64,000 bases of DNA, from assembly GCA_000697335.1 (NCBI GenBank), contig JNEM01016507.1, positions 1 through 64,000 on the forward strand, in the 5' to 3' direction. The translations under genes and the position numbers were made by a program. The notes beneath the pieces were generated by a model. The model saw only the letters and a program-made list of their open reading frames with translations. It was not told the DNA's origin and searched no databases. Source of the DNA: Conidiobolus incongruus B7586. Lineage: Eukaryota > Entomophthoromycota > Entomophthoromycetes > Entomophthorales > Conidiobolaceae. This document shows positions 1 to 11,288 of this stretch, one piece after another (within the stretch, counting starts at the first letter, position 1; every line of letters begins with the position of its first letter).

Positions 1-1135
1 TTTTTTCAATAAACAAATTTTTGATAATTTTTTTCATATGTATATAATTATTATTATGTAAAATAAGTTGTTTTTAATTAAATTTTTCTTATATTAATTT
101 ATTAGTTTTTAAAAATCTAAAATATATTTTATTAATATAATTTATTTTTGATGGTAATAATTAGTAAGTGGTTGTATTATTAATAATTATAATTAATAAT
201 AATTTTTATTTAAATAACTTTTGTTTTGGAATTTATAATAATGGTTTTGATTTTTTAACCTAAGCACTTTTTATTTTTTGGTAATAAATCATATACTAAA
301 ATTTATAATTTATCAATTATAATAATTTTTTAAGTAAAATAAGCTAAGCATTATAATGGCATAAATTTATATTAACTATATTTTTTCTTTGGTTTATTTA
401 ATCTTGAATTAAACTATAAGGCACTTTTAATTTTTTAATTAATTTTAAATTCTTTGCTAGTAAAGTAATAATAAAGTTAACATTAAAATATAATGATTAT
501 GTTAGTAATTCTACTAAGGTATATAAGTGATATTTGAAATATTCCTTAATATTATTTGTATTTCTTTGGTTAATTATAGATTTAAAATAGTTTAAATAAG
601 GTAAGTTTTTTATATCAAATTTTCTAACTTTAAGTTGATTAAACTAGTTTACAATATTATACTTGAGAAGCCTTTTGCTAATAGCTACTAAAAGATTTTT
701 GTCAATAATTCATATAGAATGTTTTGTATAATGTGGTATTTAATAAATAGACTTTGTTAACCTATGTATAACTTGAAATTCTGTGGTTTTCAGATATTTT
801 GTTTTTTGTTAAAATACTCTTAGAAATTTATATTATATATAGTGAATATAGTGAATATAATGAATTGTTAGATCGCTTACAATCATTTAAAGTAATACCA
901 AAATTAAAGAAATTTAATTATGTTCATAATATATTATTTGATTTAAGTATAGGAACTATCTTTTTGAACTACTATATATTTTTGATAATTAGTTAAATTG
1001 AATCTTGAAATTTTGTTATCAAATAAATTTATGAGTTTATAAAATATTCATTTCAGGAAAGAGATATATTCTACTTGAATTCATTAAGTGGATATGAATT
1101 CCGGAATAAAAATTATAGTTCTTAATATAGTTGAA
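1..1135. other. AT-rich gene-free DNA
   Basis: I see no supportable gene here. The one open frame of note, at 799-996, opens with TTG, is made of low-complexity hydrophobic residues and matches nothing I know, so I treat it as chance. Confidence 0.6.
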
Positions 1136-1207
1136 TAGCAGCGAGAGGTTTCGATCCTCCGACCTCGGGGTTATGAGCCCCGCGCGCTTCCTCTGCGCTA
1201 CGCTGCT
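1136..1207 (-). tRNA. Initiator tRNA-Met (CAT)
   Basis: On the minus strand the 72 nt fold into a full cloverleaf. The 7-bp acceptor stem AGCAGCG/CGCTGCT begins with an A1-U72 pair, the anticodon stem has runs of G and C around the CAT anticodon, and the T-loop reads ATCGAAA instead of TTCGA. These are the three marks of a eukaryotic cytoplasmic initiator tRNA, as opposed to the elongator. There is no intron, and the discriminator base is A. Confidence 0.96.
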
Positions 1208-2086
1208 ATTACTACTTTATATGACCTTATTCACTTTGATTATCAATCACTAACCATTCAAATGTAATACTTCAAGTTTAATAATACATTTATAAAAAAC
1301 ATTCAATATCATTTCCAATATAATCCCAATATTAAATTTTCTAATTTACCTGTAAAATTTTATACATCATTAACAGATATTTTCTTTTTTGAACATTTTT
1401 TGATTGCCTACTATTTATTAAAATCATGATTTTAAACTATATATAATTATTTATGCTTTTTTATTTTGATATAATAATTTAACTATGATTAGATAATTTT
1501 CTTTATTTATACTCACTTTTGTTATTATTTTGTAATACGTCAATATTTTTCAAATATCGGAGTTATTGAAATTAAAAAAATACTACAATCAACATTTAAT
1601 GAAATTTTTATTACTATAATAATTTTAAATATTTCAAACATTGAAATTATCCGTCTTAGATTAAATATCTGATAGACTCATTATAGATTAAATCACTATA
1701 CCAATTATTTGATTGTAAAAGGGTAGCTGTTAGTTAAACAGAATATGATGAACGTGTATTGTTAGATAATGATATAAATTAATAGTTGAGGTAAAATTAT
1801 AATGAGTTAGAAATGATTTAATAATAATACTTATATTAGTGATAATCGATGCGAATAGATAACCTTCTAAAGAACTATGAGTCACCAAACAACTCAATCC
1901 TGATTCTAATCTGATTTATAATCATCCAATTAAATTTGCATTTATTTCAATCACGAATTTCTCATTTGGTGATATAAATTCGCGACTTTTGGTCTAAAAC
2001 TCATTTTTAATTGTTATTCTCTTATCTTAAAAATTTAAAATCATAAAAAATAATAATTATAAACAATATTTTAATAATTAATAATA
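1208..2086. other. Intergenic, upstream of the SprT gene
   Basis: This is AT-rich sequence between tRNA-Met and the protease gene. I see no gene, repeat or RNA. It should hold the promoter of the downstream gene, but I cannot point to a clear TATA box. Confidence 0.5.
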
Positions 2087-3793
2087 ATGAATTTTATCAA
2101 TAGTAATAGCACTATAAATTTGACAGATGATGAACCTACTTCAAATTGTCAAACTACCAATTTGCAACAGGTTCCAAGTAATGGACAATGGAATGGTGGT
2201 TGTATGAGTGTGAATCCTTTACCGAATTACAGTCCTAACAACAATTCGAATCCAGCTTTGAATATCGCTAGAAACACGCATATGGCAAGTTGATAATTTG
2301 AAATTTTGTTAATTTAGAGTTTATTGAAAGCTAAGCTATAGTAGCTAAATTTTTCAGTAGATCATTTATTTTTGTGTATTATATTGCTATGTTACAACAT
2401 AAAAATTTATCTTATACACCAACTTCTATTTTATTAATATTTGAATTGAATAAATACTAATTTTTGTTAACTTTTTATAGGATCCTTCAACTTCTGCTAA
2501 TCATACAAATAATTTTACAGTAATTTTTAGATTGTTTATAAGGTGCTATATCTTTAATATTAATCAATATTAATATAGGAATACAACACACTTGATCCTT
2601 CATTTGGCTCTTCATACTCCACTACTAGTCGAATTAATCGTTATCCGATGTTAAACCCTAACCACTACACCAACAATAATCATAGCAATTATCAAAATTA
2701 TCACATCCAAACCAAACCCGATCCTGAGTTCGAATCGATTTATATAGAATTATTAAATAACCAAGTTGTCAATGAACAGGATGGCTACACCAAAGAATTT
2801 TTTCAGGATTGGTGGTATCAGTGCACGGGTCAACATTATAGAATGTCTAATAATATGCCTAGAGTTCCTACACCGGTAACTATTTTGAAATTTAAATGTT
2901 ATATTATATTTACTGATAATTTGCATTGTTAGGTTACTAATAATTCAGCACCAGTACCAGTACAAACGATGGGTATTCGAAAACCTACGCTTACAGTTAG
3001 AAAGCCTTCAGCTCAACCTCAAGCTGTCATTGATATAACTAGTGATGATTCCGATATTGGTGAAATTATTATGGTATCTTCCAATAGTGGGTAATCATAA
3101 CAATATTATTTATAATTATTTATTTAATAAAATTCTATAAAAATTTAATTCTGTATAGTACTCCAACTCCATCAATATCCAATGGCAATACCCCACCAAT
3201 CAAGCCTATATCAACTCTAGCTCAATACGATTATTCTATGTCTAAACAAAATTTTATGTCAACTAGACATGAATTAACCTCACAGTTATTCAAATTATAC
3301 AACTCCACAGTATATAATAATCTATTACCCCAGGATTTAAAGATCAATTGGGTCAACACTTTACCTAAAACTGCTGGCAAAAGTTATTTTCAAGTGTAAT
3401 TCCATTAAATATATTCTAATTCACTACATTTATTCAAATACTTTTAGTACTCGATTTACTGATTGCGACAAAAAATTAGCATGGATAGAATTGTCCAATA
3501 GGGTATTAAATTCACCAGGTAATACCTATCATCTCACCTTATCATTTAAGATTAATCGCATAATTAATATCCTATAGAACGCTTAAAATCAACCCTAGCC
3601 CACGAACTCTGTCACGTTGCAGCTTTCTTCATTGACAATGAAAAGAATTCAACTCATGGCCCCAAATGGCAAAAATGGTAATTTTTATGAATATAGCTTT
3701 TATAAGGTTTTAATCTGATTGTCCAGGGTTGATAAATTGACCAAAATACATCCCGAAGTTAAAATATCTGAGAGTCATATTTTTGGTACATGA
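2087..3793 (+). CDS. SprT-domain metalloprotease with a SUMO-interacting motif (GCNA/Wss1/Spartan-like)
   Basis: Likely a DNA-protein crosslink repair protease of the nucleus. I read eight exons: 2087-2284, 2481-2519, 2579-2875, 2933-3090, 3159-3395, 3448-3518, 3578-3677 and 3727-3793, giving about 388 aa. The N-terminal half is Asn/Ser/Pro-rich and disordered. A hydrophobic-acidic SIM, VIDITSDDSD, lies near 3026-3055. The C-terminal SprT domain begins around LFKLYNSTVY, has the KTAGKSY strand, and carries the zinc-binding helix AHELCHVAAFF (HExxH at 3601-3615), so the catalytic Glu and two His ligands are intact. SIM plus SprT is the arrangement known from GCNA and related proteases; Wss1 itself has a WLM domain, so GCNA/Spartan is closer. 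The first intron fits the frame only as a GC-AG intron (donor GCAAGT at 2285). Domain call firm, orthologue less so. Confidence 0.85.
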
Positions 3794-4200
3794 ATTATAG
3801 ATTGAAAATATATAAGGAAGTGGTTAGATTGTAGATTGATGAATAGCTATTTTAATTATAAATCAACTAAGCATTGATTTTATTGTATATTATTTTTATT
3901 GATATTTATATTCTGCATATACCTTTCATAAATAACAACAATTATAACAATTTTGCAATTTTCATACTGATATCACCCTAATTTCAGATTATTGATAATT
4001 TAATTTGATCAATTTAGTCTATTGAAGCTGATTGTGTAATAAGTAATTTTAAAGATGATTATATATTAACTAAACATAATAAATATTATTTGGGAGAGAT
4101 AATGATTTTTATTGCTGAATTTGATCAAATAGTATAACTTATAAAAAAACACAAAATAAATTTATTAATTTAAAAATATAAAAATGATTCAAAATGTTTA
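3794..4200. other. Convergent intergenic region
   Basis: This lies between the stop of the SprT gene and the stop of the DNA ligase gene. It is AT-rich 3'-flanking DNA serving both genes, with no further feature seen. Confidence 0.5.
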
Positions 4201-6716
4201 TTAATATTCAAAATCATCATCTGCATAAGTTTGATTATTATTGTTAGATTGTAAAACATTCTGATTTTTATACATATCAACTACCTATTTAAAACAATTA
4301 ATACTATATTTAGACTAGCGAAAAATAAAATTACCAGTTGAGTTTCTGAAGCGTCTTCCGGTTTTTTCTCTCTGTTCTTAATGAATCTGGGAAATCTAAG
4401 TGAAATACCTTTATTGGAGTCAACCTAAGAAGTCATTAATTTTTAATTACATTAAAATATTAAGAAATATTACCTCTCCTACACCAGCTTTATAAATAGG
4501 AGAAATGGACAGATCAGCAGCTTTTACTTCCCAAACAAATCGAGGCTCGAACCAGACATCTGGTGACTTTTCAGTTGAGTAGACATAATCTGATCTAGGT
4601 TTAGAAATGATAATAGGTTGTAACTCATTGTAATGATTCAAGAGATCAGCATCCGTGAATCCTGTACCGATTTTACAGATACTCTGATATGTTTCATCTT
4701 TGGGATTGTAGCAAGCTAACAGATATTTGCCAAAGGTATTGGATCTCTTACCTTTGCCGTAGTAGGCGCCAATAACGACCAAGTCTAAGGTATCACCAAT
4801 AGTATTCATATAATCTTTCTTCACCTTCAACCAATTCCTGGATCTCTTGGAAGGTTCGTAAGTGGATTCGTCATTAGTTAACACCTTAACCATTAAACCC
4901 TCACACTTATCTCTGATACTTTGATCTAAAAATTCATTAATTTCTTCCACGTCATCAGACACCATCGATTTGGCGAATGTAAATACACCAGTAACTTCTT
5001 GGAAGTGTTCGAATAAGAGTTTACGTCTTTCGTCTAAAGGTGTTCTCAACAAGCACTTGCCATTCAAGTGCAACAAATCGAAAGCAAATAAACACACTTT
5101 TACTGTTATATCTTTAACCTGAACATCTTTACGTTTTCTGGTAGTTAAAATATTAAAAGGTAGTATTTCTTTCTTTTCGGAATCCCAAGCCACAGCCTCA
5201 CAATCCAAAATAAAAGTAAAAGTGTCGCCCTTGGTAAAGTTCTGCACCTGCTCTAACACGTCGGGATACTTGGGCGTCGAATCTTCAGCATTTCTGGAGT
5301 AGATCTTAATTTTACCACTTGGGTCCCTATGGATCTGAGCACGTTCGCCATCGTACTTGTATTCACACGTGAATGGCGTATTTTCGAATCTGTTCAACAC
5401 TTCCGAAATCGATTTCGTGGGATGCGCCAACATGGGCTTGACAGGAATTCCGGGCGTGAGTTTACAGAATTCTGGGAGCTTTTCAACACCTTGCTCTAAT
5501 ATGACGGGAATGATCATTTCGTAATTGGGAACTTCACTGTATACGGATTTGATGATTTCGGTAGCTTCTACTAGTTGCTTTTCGAGTTTGTCTGAGCTAG
5601 TATTCTTTTCTAAAATAAGGGATGATAAGTATTTGTTTTATAATTGATGATTGTTATCTAATTACTTGATTTGGCCAAAACACTAGCCTGGGCCAGCGAT
5701 GTCAACACAGTCTTCTCAGCTAGACCAATTCTCAATGATTCATTTAAAGATCTCATCAAAAATTTAGCCTCCTGATCCCTACAACTCACTAACATCTTAA
5801 CAATTTTATCAATCTTCAATTTCATAGAAGAATGCCCAGTAATGCTAGCAATATCCCTATATGTCTTGAATACTTCATTCACAGTCAATTCTTTTGGCTT
5901 GAACAAAGTTTTTTGATCTTTTCTGCAATCATAAGCCAACTGTCCTAAATCTCCTACCTTTTGGTAGCGTAATTTAATCATCGCATCGGTGTTGCCAGTA
6001 GCTTGAGCGATCGCTTTGAGAAGGATCGATTCTCCAATCTTGAGTTCGAGACCTTCGTAATCTGGAGCAATCTAAAATATTAATACATCATCGTCAAATA
6101 GCCATATAATGTAGATTACTCTGTTAATACACAAATAAATCACTTGAACCAATTGATCCGGATAGTTCTGGATAATTTGCGTCAAAAATTCTGTCAATAT
6201 TTTAGTAATTTCGAGACGTTTGGTAGTTTTTTCAACTTTTTCGAAACATTGACAGAGATCAGAGTATTTTAGGGACTTTGTAGAAGTCAAAACTTTGGGT
6301 GACTGATTGGTACCCTCAGTCGCAATTTCGTGAGCTATCTTTTTATCCTCTTTCTTCTCCTCACCACTATCTGACGAGTCTTTCACTTCGGAGGATTTTA
6401 TGGGTGTGTCATTTTCGTCATCGGATTCGATAGTTCTCTTCTTACTATTTCTTTTCGCTTCTTTATCACTCTCAACTTCCACATCGTCCTCATTCTTTAC
6501 CTTCGTTGGCGATTTTTTATTTGGAGAAGATAATTTAAGTTTTTTCAATTGTTTTTCCTCATCGCTACTGTTACCAGATTTGTGAACTTTTTCTTGTTTG
6601 TTGTTACCTTTAGGTGATTTGGTACTGTTGGGACGAGTGAAAAAACTCCTAATCAATTATTAATATTTCTAATTTTTAGATCATTTTAATATTTACGTAA
6701 TATTAGATTGTTTCAT
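4201..6716 (-). CDS. CDC9: DNA ligase I (ATP-dependent)
   Basis: Seals Okazaki fragments and repair nicks in the nucleus. The ATP-grasp core is complete: adenylated lysine in KYDGER (codon near 5358), SRNAED, FILDCEAVAWD (motif III), FAFDLLHLNG (IIIa), CEGLMVK (IV) and NWLKVKKDY (V), followed by the OB fold. Upstream is the helical DNA-binding domain (IAPDYEGLELKIGESILL, 5.66-6.07 kb) and a long Lys/Glu/Ser-rich disordered N terminus. The true start is at 6716: a 20-nt first exon (6697-6716) joins across a 48-bp intron to 6648 and restores a PCNA-binding PIP box, MKQSNITSFF. Without it the protein would start at a less convincing MIRSFF. The C terminus comes from two more exons and ends in an acidic DDDFEY tail at 4201. 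The protein is typical in order and length for fungal Cdc9. Confidence 0.95.
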
Positions 6717-7580
6717 TCGAGGAGCGTTAATATAAATGAAATTATAGTAAATATTTTTATTAATTAACCAATTTTTTATTAAAAATTGATTTGCTACTAA
6801 AAGTTTAAATCGATACACTTTTTAGAATTTTTTAAAATAACTTAAGGAATGAAAAGTTTTTATACATAAATTGAATTAGGCGGAATTAATAATCTTTACT
6901 AATTGAAACTAAAATCCCATACTTGATTGAAAGCAAACGCGAATTTAATTAAAATTCGATATATTATTTTTATGATTGGATTATTAATCAATATTTTGAG
7001 ATATTAATAACCTGTTAAAAAATTCTGTTTATGATTGATTGGTTAAAAATATTTCGCGTATTCTATTAAATTAATAATTGGATAATTAAAAGTAAGTACA
7101 ACATAAGAGTGAAAAGTATAAAAAAAAGTACCATATATCAAAATTTAATATAAAAAAGGATCGAAAATTCCATGATTTTAAACATTTTTGATAAAATAAA
7201 GCAAGGTAAATAATTCTATCTCATGCAGAGGAATTTAGTAAACAATATAATTCAAAATTTGGAATTAGCGAATGGTTTTGATTGAGGAAAATACATAATT
7301 AAATGGGCATATTATAAAATAAGATGGATGAAATAGTTTAGACCGTGACAAAAGGTTAAGGAAAAAGAAAAAGAAAAAGAAATTTAGATAAAATATAAAG
7401 ATAGTGCTGAAATGATAAAATTGTATAATAAGCCTAGTGAAGAAATTTGAAAGTATAAAAATTATAAGTGAATAATAGATGAATAGAGAAAAGAAAGAAA
7501 AAAATTAAAAAGATATAATATGAAATCAATGTGTAGAGTATTAGTTTGTAATATATATTAAATAAATTAAGGCTAAATAA
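6717..7580. other. Intergenic, with a purine-rich tract
   Basis: No gene seen. From about 7350 to 7520 the plus strand is strongly purine-rich and includes a short (AAAAAG)n run at 7361-7380. The left end should hold the ligase promoter. Confidence 0.5.
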
Positions 7581-7653
7581 GCTGTCGTTGTGTAGTGGTT
7601 ATCACATCTGCTTTACACGCAGAAGGTCCTCGGTTCGATCCCGGGCGATAGCA
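7581..7653 (+). tRNA. tRNA-Val (TAC)
   Basis: This is a 73-nt cloverleaf. Acceptor GCTGTCG pairs with CGATAGC (one G-U pair), the anticodon stem TCTGC/GCAGA encloses the loop TTTACAC with anticodon TAC, and the T-arm carries GGTTCGATCC (internal B box). No intron is present, and the discriminator is A. Confidence 0.96.
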
Positions 7654-7931
7654 TTTTTAAATTATTATCGTCATTTTCTCAACTTTACTGTATTTATAAT
7701 AATTTCTCATTCATATTAATATTCGATCATAAGCTTACTACTTTACAATATATTTTATCTCTTTTATTTAATCTTTGATATTTTTATGGTTGGATTTATT
7801 AATTTTTGTCAATATTGTTAATTAATGAAATTTTAGAAATTAGAATAAGCATGAATTACATATTTTTATATTATTTATATATTAATTAATTTCAAATAGA
7901 TTTTATTTTGTTTGTGGATATAATTAAATAA

Positions 7932-8794
7932 CTAATTAATTACACCACAGTCCGATATCGTAATCTCCTCCTTGGGAGTCTCTCCATTCACAGCAATATC
8001 GTTAAAAACATTCAAATCCTCGATTGGATTAACCAACTTACCAAACACCACATACTTCCCCTTCAACTTAGAAAAATGCTGTTGAATCTCAGCTGATGAT
8101 TTGAGTCCAGGTTTGGGTAGGGTGATAAAGAATTGGGAGGTATTGGAATTCTTGCCAGAGTTGGCCATGGCTAACAATCCGAACTGGTCGAATTCTTTCT
8201 TGAGACCAGGTTTTTCGTCGTTGAATTTTCCATTGTAGATAGAGTCACCTCCTGATCCATCGCCTATTCGTTTGATTAATTCATTGATCTACCAGAATAT
8301 ATATTGCAAACATTACCTCTAGTGACATCACCTCCCTGTAAAATATAGCTGGGGACCAACCTAAAACATTTGGTATTCAAATAGTGGAGAGGTTTTTTAG
8401 CTGATTTGGATAAGCCCTTATCTCCCAGGCATAGGTGTTTGAAATTATCACTGGTCTTGGGACAGTCTGAAAACAGTTCAAACACCAATTTGCGTTTGAG
8501 TAATTCTTTGGGTTTGTTGAATAATAAGTCACCCTAGAAAAATTGAATTAATTTTATTAAGTTTATTGATATAAGGGTTACCTTATTCTTAAATCCCGCG
8601 TCCGATTCCACCATCGAATTTAGAGTAGCTATCTGTTCTTCGTTAAAAACTTTAACACCTTCAACATCTTCAGTGTCGTCATAGATCCATTTTGCTTTAG
8701 TTCTTAAAAATTCTAAACCTAGCTCGTATTGTTTTAAACTAGCTTTGTAGCCTTCAAAATCCCCAATAGTTAATTCCAAATATACTTGTACCAT
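7932..8794 (-). CDS. Divergent cyclophilin-type peptidyl-prolyl isomerase with an N-terminal insertion
   Basis: Proline cis-trans isomerase fold, 253 aa in three exons (8794-8582, 8533-8317, 8263-7932). The cyclophilin core is clear: FELFSDCPKTSDNFKHLC, CFRLVPSYILQGGDVTRGDG (the Arg and Gln equal to CypA Arg55 and Gln63 are kept), LAMANSGKNSNTSQFFITL, KYVVFGKL, and a C-terminal ISDCGVI strand. The odd part is the beginning. The first strand, VYLELTIGD, is followed by roughly 70 residues (EGYKASLKQYELGLEF and on) before the second strand, LVFELF; in ordinary cyclophilins only a few residues lie between. The second intron was placed to give the canonical TRGDGSGGDSIYNG. I recall similarly inserted cyclophilins from protists and algae, but cannot confirm the subfamily here. 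No signal peptide is seen. Confidence 0.88.
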
Positions 8795-9672
8795 TTTTGG
8801 GATGGTTGATATTAATGTGATGATTTTTGCGAGACAGATATATTTGGGATTTTAAAAATATTATTTCAAAGAATTAGATTGTGGGATTAATTATAGTTTA
8901 TTTATGCTAATCAGTTAAACATTTTGTAATCAATAATTATTAACAAGAAATATTATATAAAATAATAGTCAATTCAAAAGCCAGAATCATTCATGATATA
9001 TACTAATTAATTTATATTATTATATATCGTTAGTGTTGGATTGAATTTAGTATAAAGCAACCGAATGAGACAAATAGATAAACTATGCGATTGAATTATA
9101 TATTAACAGTATCACGGGTTCAATAATTAGAGTGATTGCAAATAATAAATTTTGACAAAAAATATATAATGCTGATACAAACAAATAAATATATAAGAAA
9201 GAATCTATAATCAGTCTATTAATTATTATCAAAAAATTAAAATTCAATTCTAAAATCATTGCAAATTAATGAAATTAACTGTATGAAATAAATTAACCCA
9301 AAATTAAAATTTCAATATTCTTTGCAATAATTTAGAGCATTTTAAAATTCACATTGTTTTTAATACTATTGATAATTTAAAAAAAACAATATATTTTTAA
9401 GGCCAATCCATATAATAAATTTCATCAAATCAATTAAACTTATATAAGCTTATAGTGAATCATTTTATAATTGTCTATTAATATATATAAATTAATTAAA
9501 CAATTCCAATAATATGAAAAAATATATCTAAAATTGAGACATGCTTATTTACCTTAATACAACTCAATGATAACAATTTATTAATCGATTTATAGAATCT
9601 ATTTTCTAAATCATAATATAATTTTCTTTAACCCTTGAATTTTTATTAAACAATAAATAATAAATTAAAAAA
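8795..9672. other. Intergenic
   Basis: AT-rich DNA between the cyclophilin start and the Mzm1 stop. No gene or repeat recognised. Confidence 0.5.
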
Positions 9673-10265
9673 TTATTTAGAACTACAACATTTAACGGGT
9701 TCACCGTTGGGAAGTTGTCTATTTTTAAATTTCGATTTTTGTCTAATAGTTTCATTATCATTAATTTCAGTTTCATCAAGTATACGAACTCCTATTCAAA
9801 ATTATTAATATAACATATATAATTTTATATATATAATGATTACTATATGCGTAAGGATCGTTATAATTATCTACGGGAGTTGCTTGTACTACATTTTTAA
9901 TTAGAGTCTCCCTAACTTCAGAGCAATATTTTAAAGCCTAGGAAAGTTATTAATATTATTTAAATATAATTATATGATATTAATTACAGCTTCAATCTTT
10001 TCACTATCTTTTTCATCCTTCAATCTATAAAATTCCGAACGAATTTGATTTCTAGCGGCTAAATAGGACAAATATTAGCATTAGTTAATATATATATTTT
10101 TTAAATATTTAGTTTACCTAGTATAGTACGAGTATCATCTAAACAATAAATTGATTAATGGTTAGAATTTCAAAATAATATCATATATTATTTACTTTGA
10201 AAAACTTTTTTAGTTGTTTTTAAAATGTCTCTGTAACTTTTTAATACTCTTTGATTTAATGACAT
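9673..10265 (-). CDS. MZM1: LYR-motif complex III assembly factor (Mzm1/LYRM7)
   Basis: A mitochondrial matrix chaperone that stabilises the Rieske iron-sulfur protein before it enters complex III. Five small exons (10265-10196, 10138-10118, 10058-9988, 9937-9844, 9791-9673) give a 124-aa protein; one exon is only 21 nt. The start reads MSLNQRVLKSYRDILKTTKK and continues VFQNDTRTILAARNQIRSEF, which matches LYRM7 ([20 protein letters not shown] in the human protein). SYRD takes the place of the LYR tripeptide, a degeneracy also seen in human LYRM7. The three-helix bundle is followed by a Lys-rich tail ending VKCCSSK. All four introns have GTAA-type donors and restore one frame exactly. The match to the family is strong over the first 60 residues and weak in the tail. 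Confidence 0.85.
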
Positions 10266-10463
10266 CCTTTCTATATTAATTTTGTTTAATTAATCAATTA
10301 TTAAATAATAATATTAACCTTTTGTAAATATGCTAACGAAGTAGAACTGATTAAAATAATTATGGGATTTGCCAAAATTGATTAGATCTGATAAAAATGA
10401 ATTTCAAAAAAATATTCCCATAATAAAAAAGATAACATTTACAATTATTATAATTTTAATTTT

Positions 10464-11215
10464 ATTCAAGTCACTTAGGACCTTAGTAAGTACTTAGACT
10501 GCTAACACCATTCCATATCCCATAATACCATTTACAATCCCCTCCCACTCTTGAGTATACTGTTATTACTTTATCCCTAATAACTCCCAATACAAACAAA
10601 ACCCTTAACTATGGAACCGTATCTTTGGGTGGATCCCACAAATTACGGATCAATACACTCTCCAAAATATCGCTTTTATTCGCCCTTAGGTCTAATAAAA
10701 ATCTTCTTCATTCAAGTCACTTATTAAAAAAATGAGGATAGTATAATCAAAGTAAAAGAAATGGATGAAGGAGAGGGTAGAGCATCATGCAGAGAGACTG
10801 GAATTAGGCGAGGTCTTTGTTATCATCTGTCTGGCTGAAAATCTAAAGCTATTTTACGGTGAAGACTTGGATCCAGCAAGAAGGGGGAACAATTTCGTTA
10901 AGACGGATGGTAGACGATACAAGAGCATCGATTTCGGCACCGAATGTAGGGTTGTAGAGAGATATATATATCCCCACGAACCTCAACCTAGTTCTTTGGG
11001 CAGTGAGCACAAAGGCATAGACGTAAGGCACGGGCAGGAGCATATTGTCATAGCATGCAAACCGGGGTCGTGTATAACAGTTGGGTAAGAGTATGCACGT
11101 GCAGGGGAGTGTAAGTATTGCGAGATTACCTGTGATGGCAAATATCACTGGTCTATATTTTAATTTTGGACGGGTGTGATGGGCACTCAGTTGGCCTAAA
11201 AACTTCAACTCTGAT
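10464..11215. other. Island of higher GC with unrecognised open frames
   Basis: From about 10,490 to 11,200 the composition changes sharply: the left 240 bp are C-rich on the plus strand, and the rest approaches half G+C, unlike flanks that are mostly A+T. A 107-codon plus-strand frame (10765-11088) includes GEDLDPARRGN and ends KPGSCITVG; a 119-codon minus frame (10849-11208) runs across it. Neither resembles a family I know, and I cannot say which strand, if any, is coding. A 14-bp direct repeat, ATTCAAGTCACTTA, sits at 10464-10477 and 10710-10723. The island may be a decayed mobile element, transferred DNA or an old gene fragment. Confidence 0.4.
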
Positions 11216-11288
11216 CTTTAAGACCATATTTTTAAAATATAAATAAATCTCTTATTGTATATCAAAATAACATAAAATTATTAACAGT

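Noticed and set aside
799-996. 65-codon open frame on the plus strand
   Set aside because: It opens with TTG, is low-complexity and AT-driven, and has no homologue that I recognise or any splice context.
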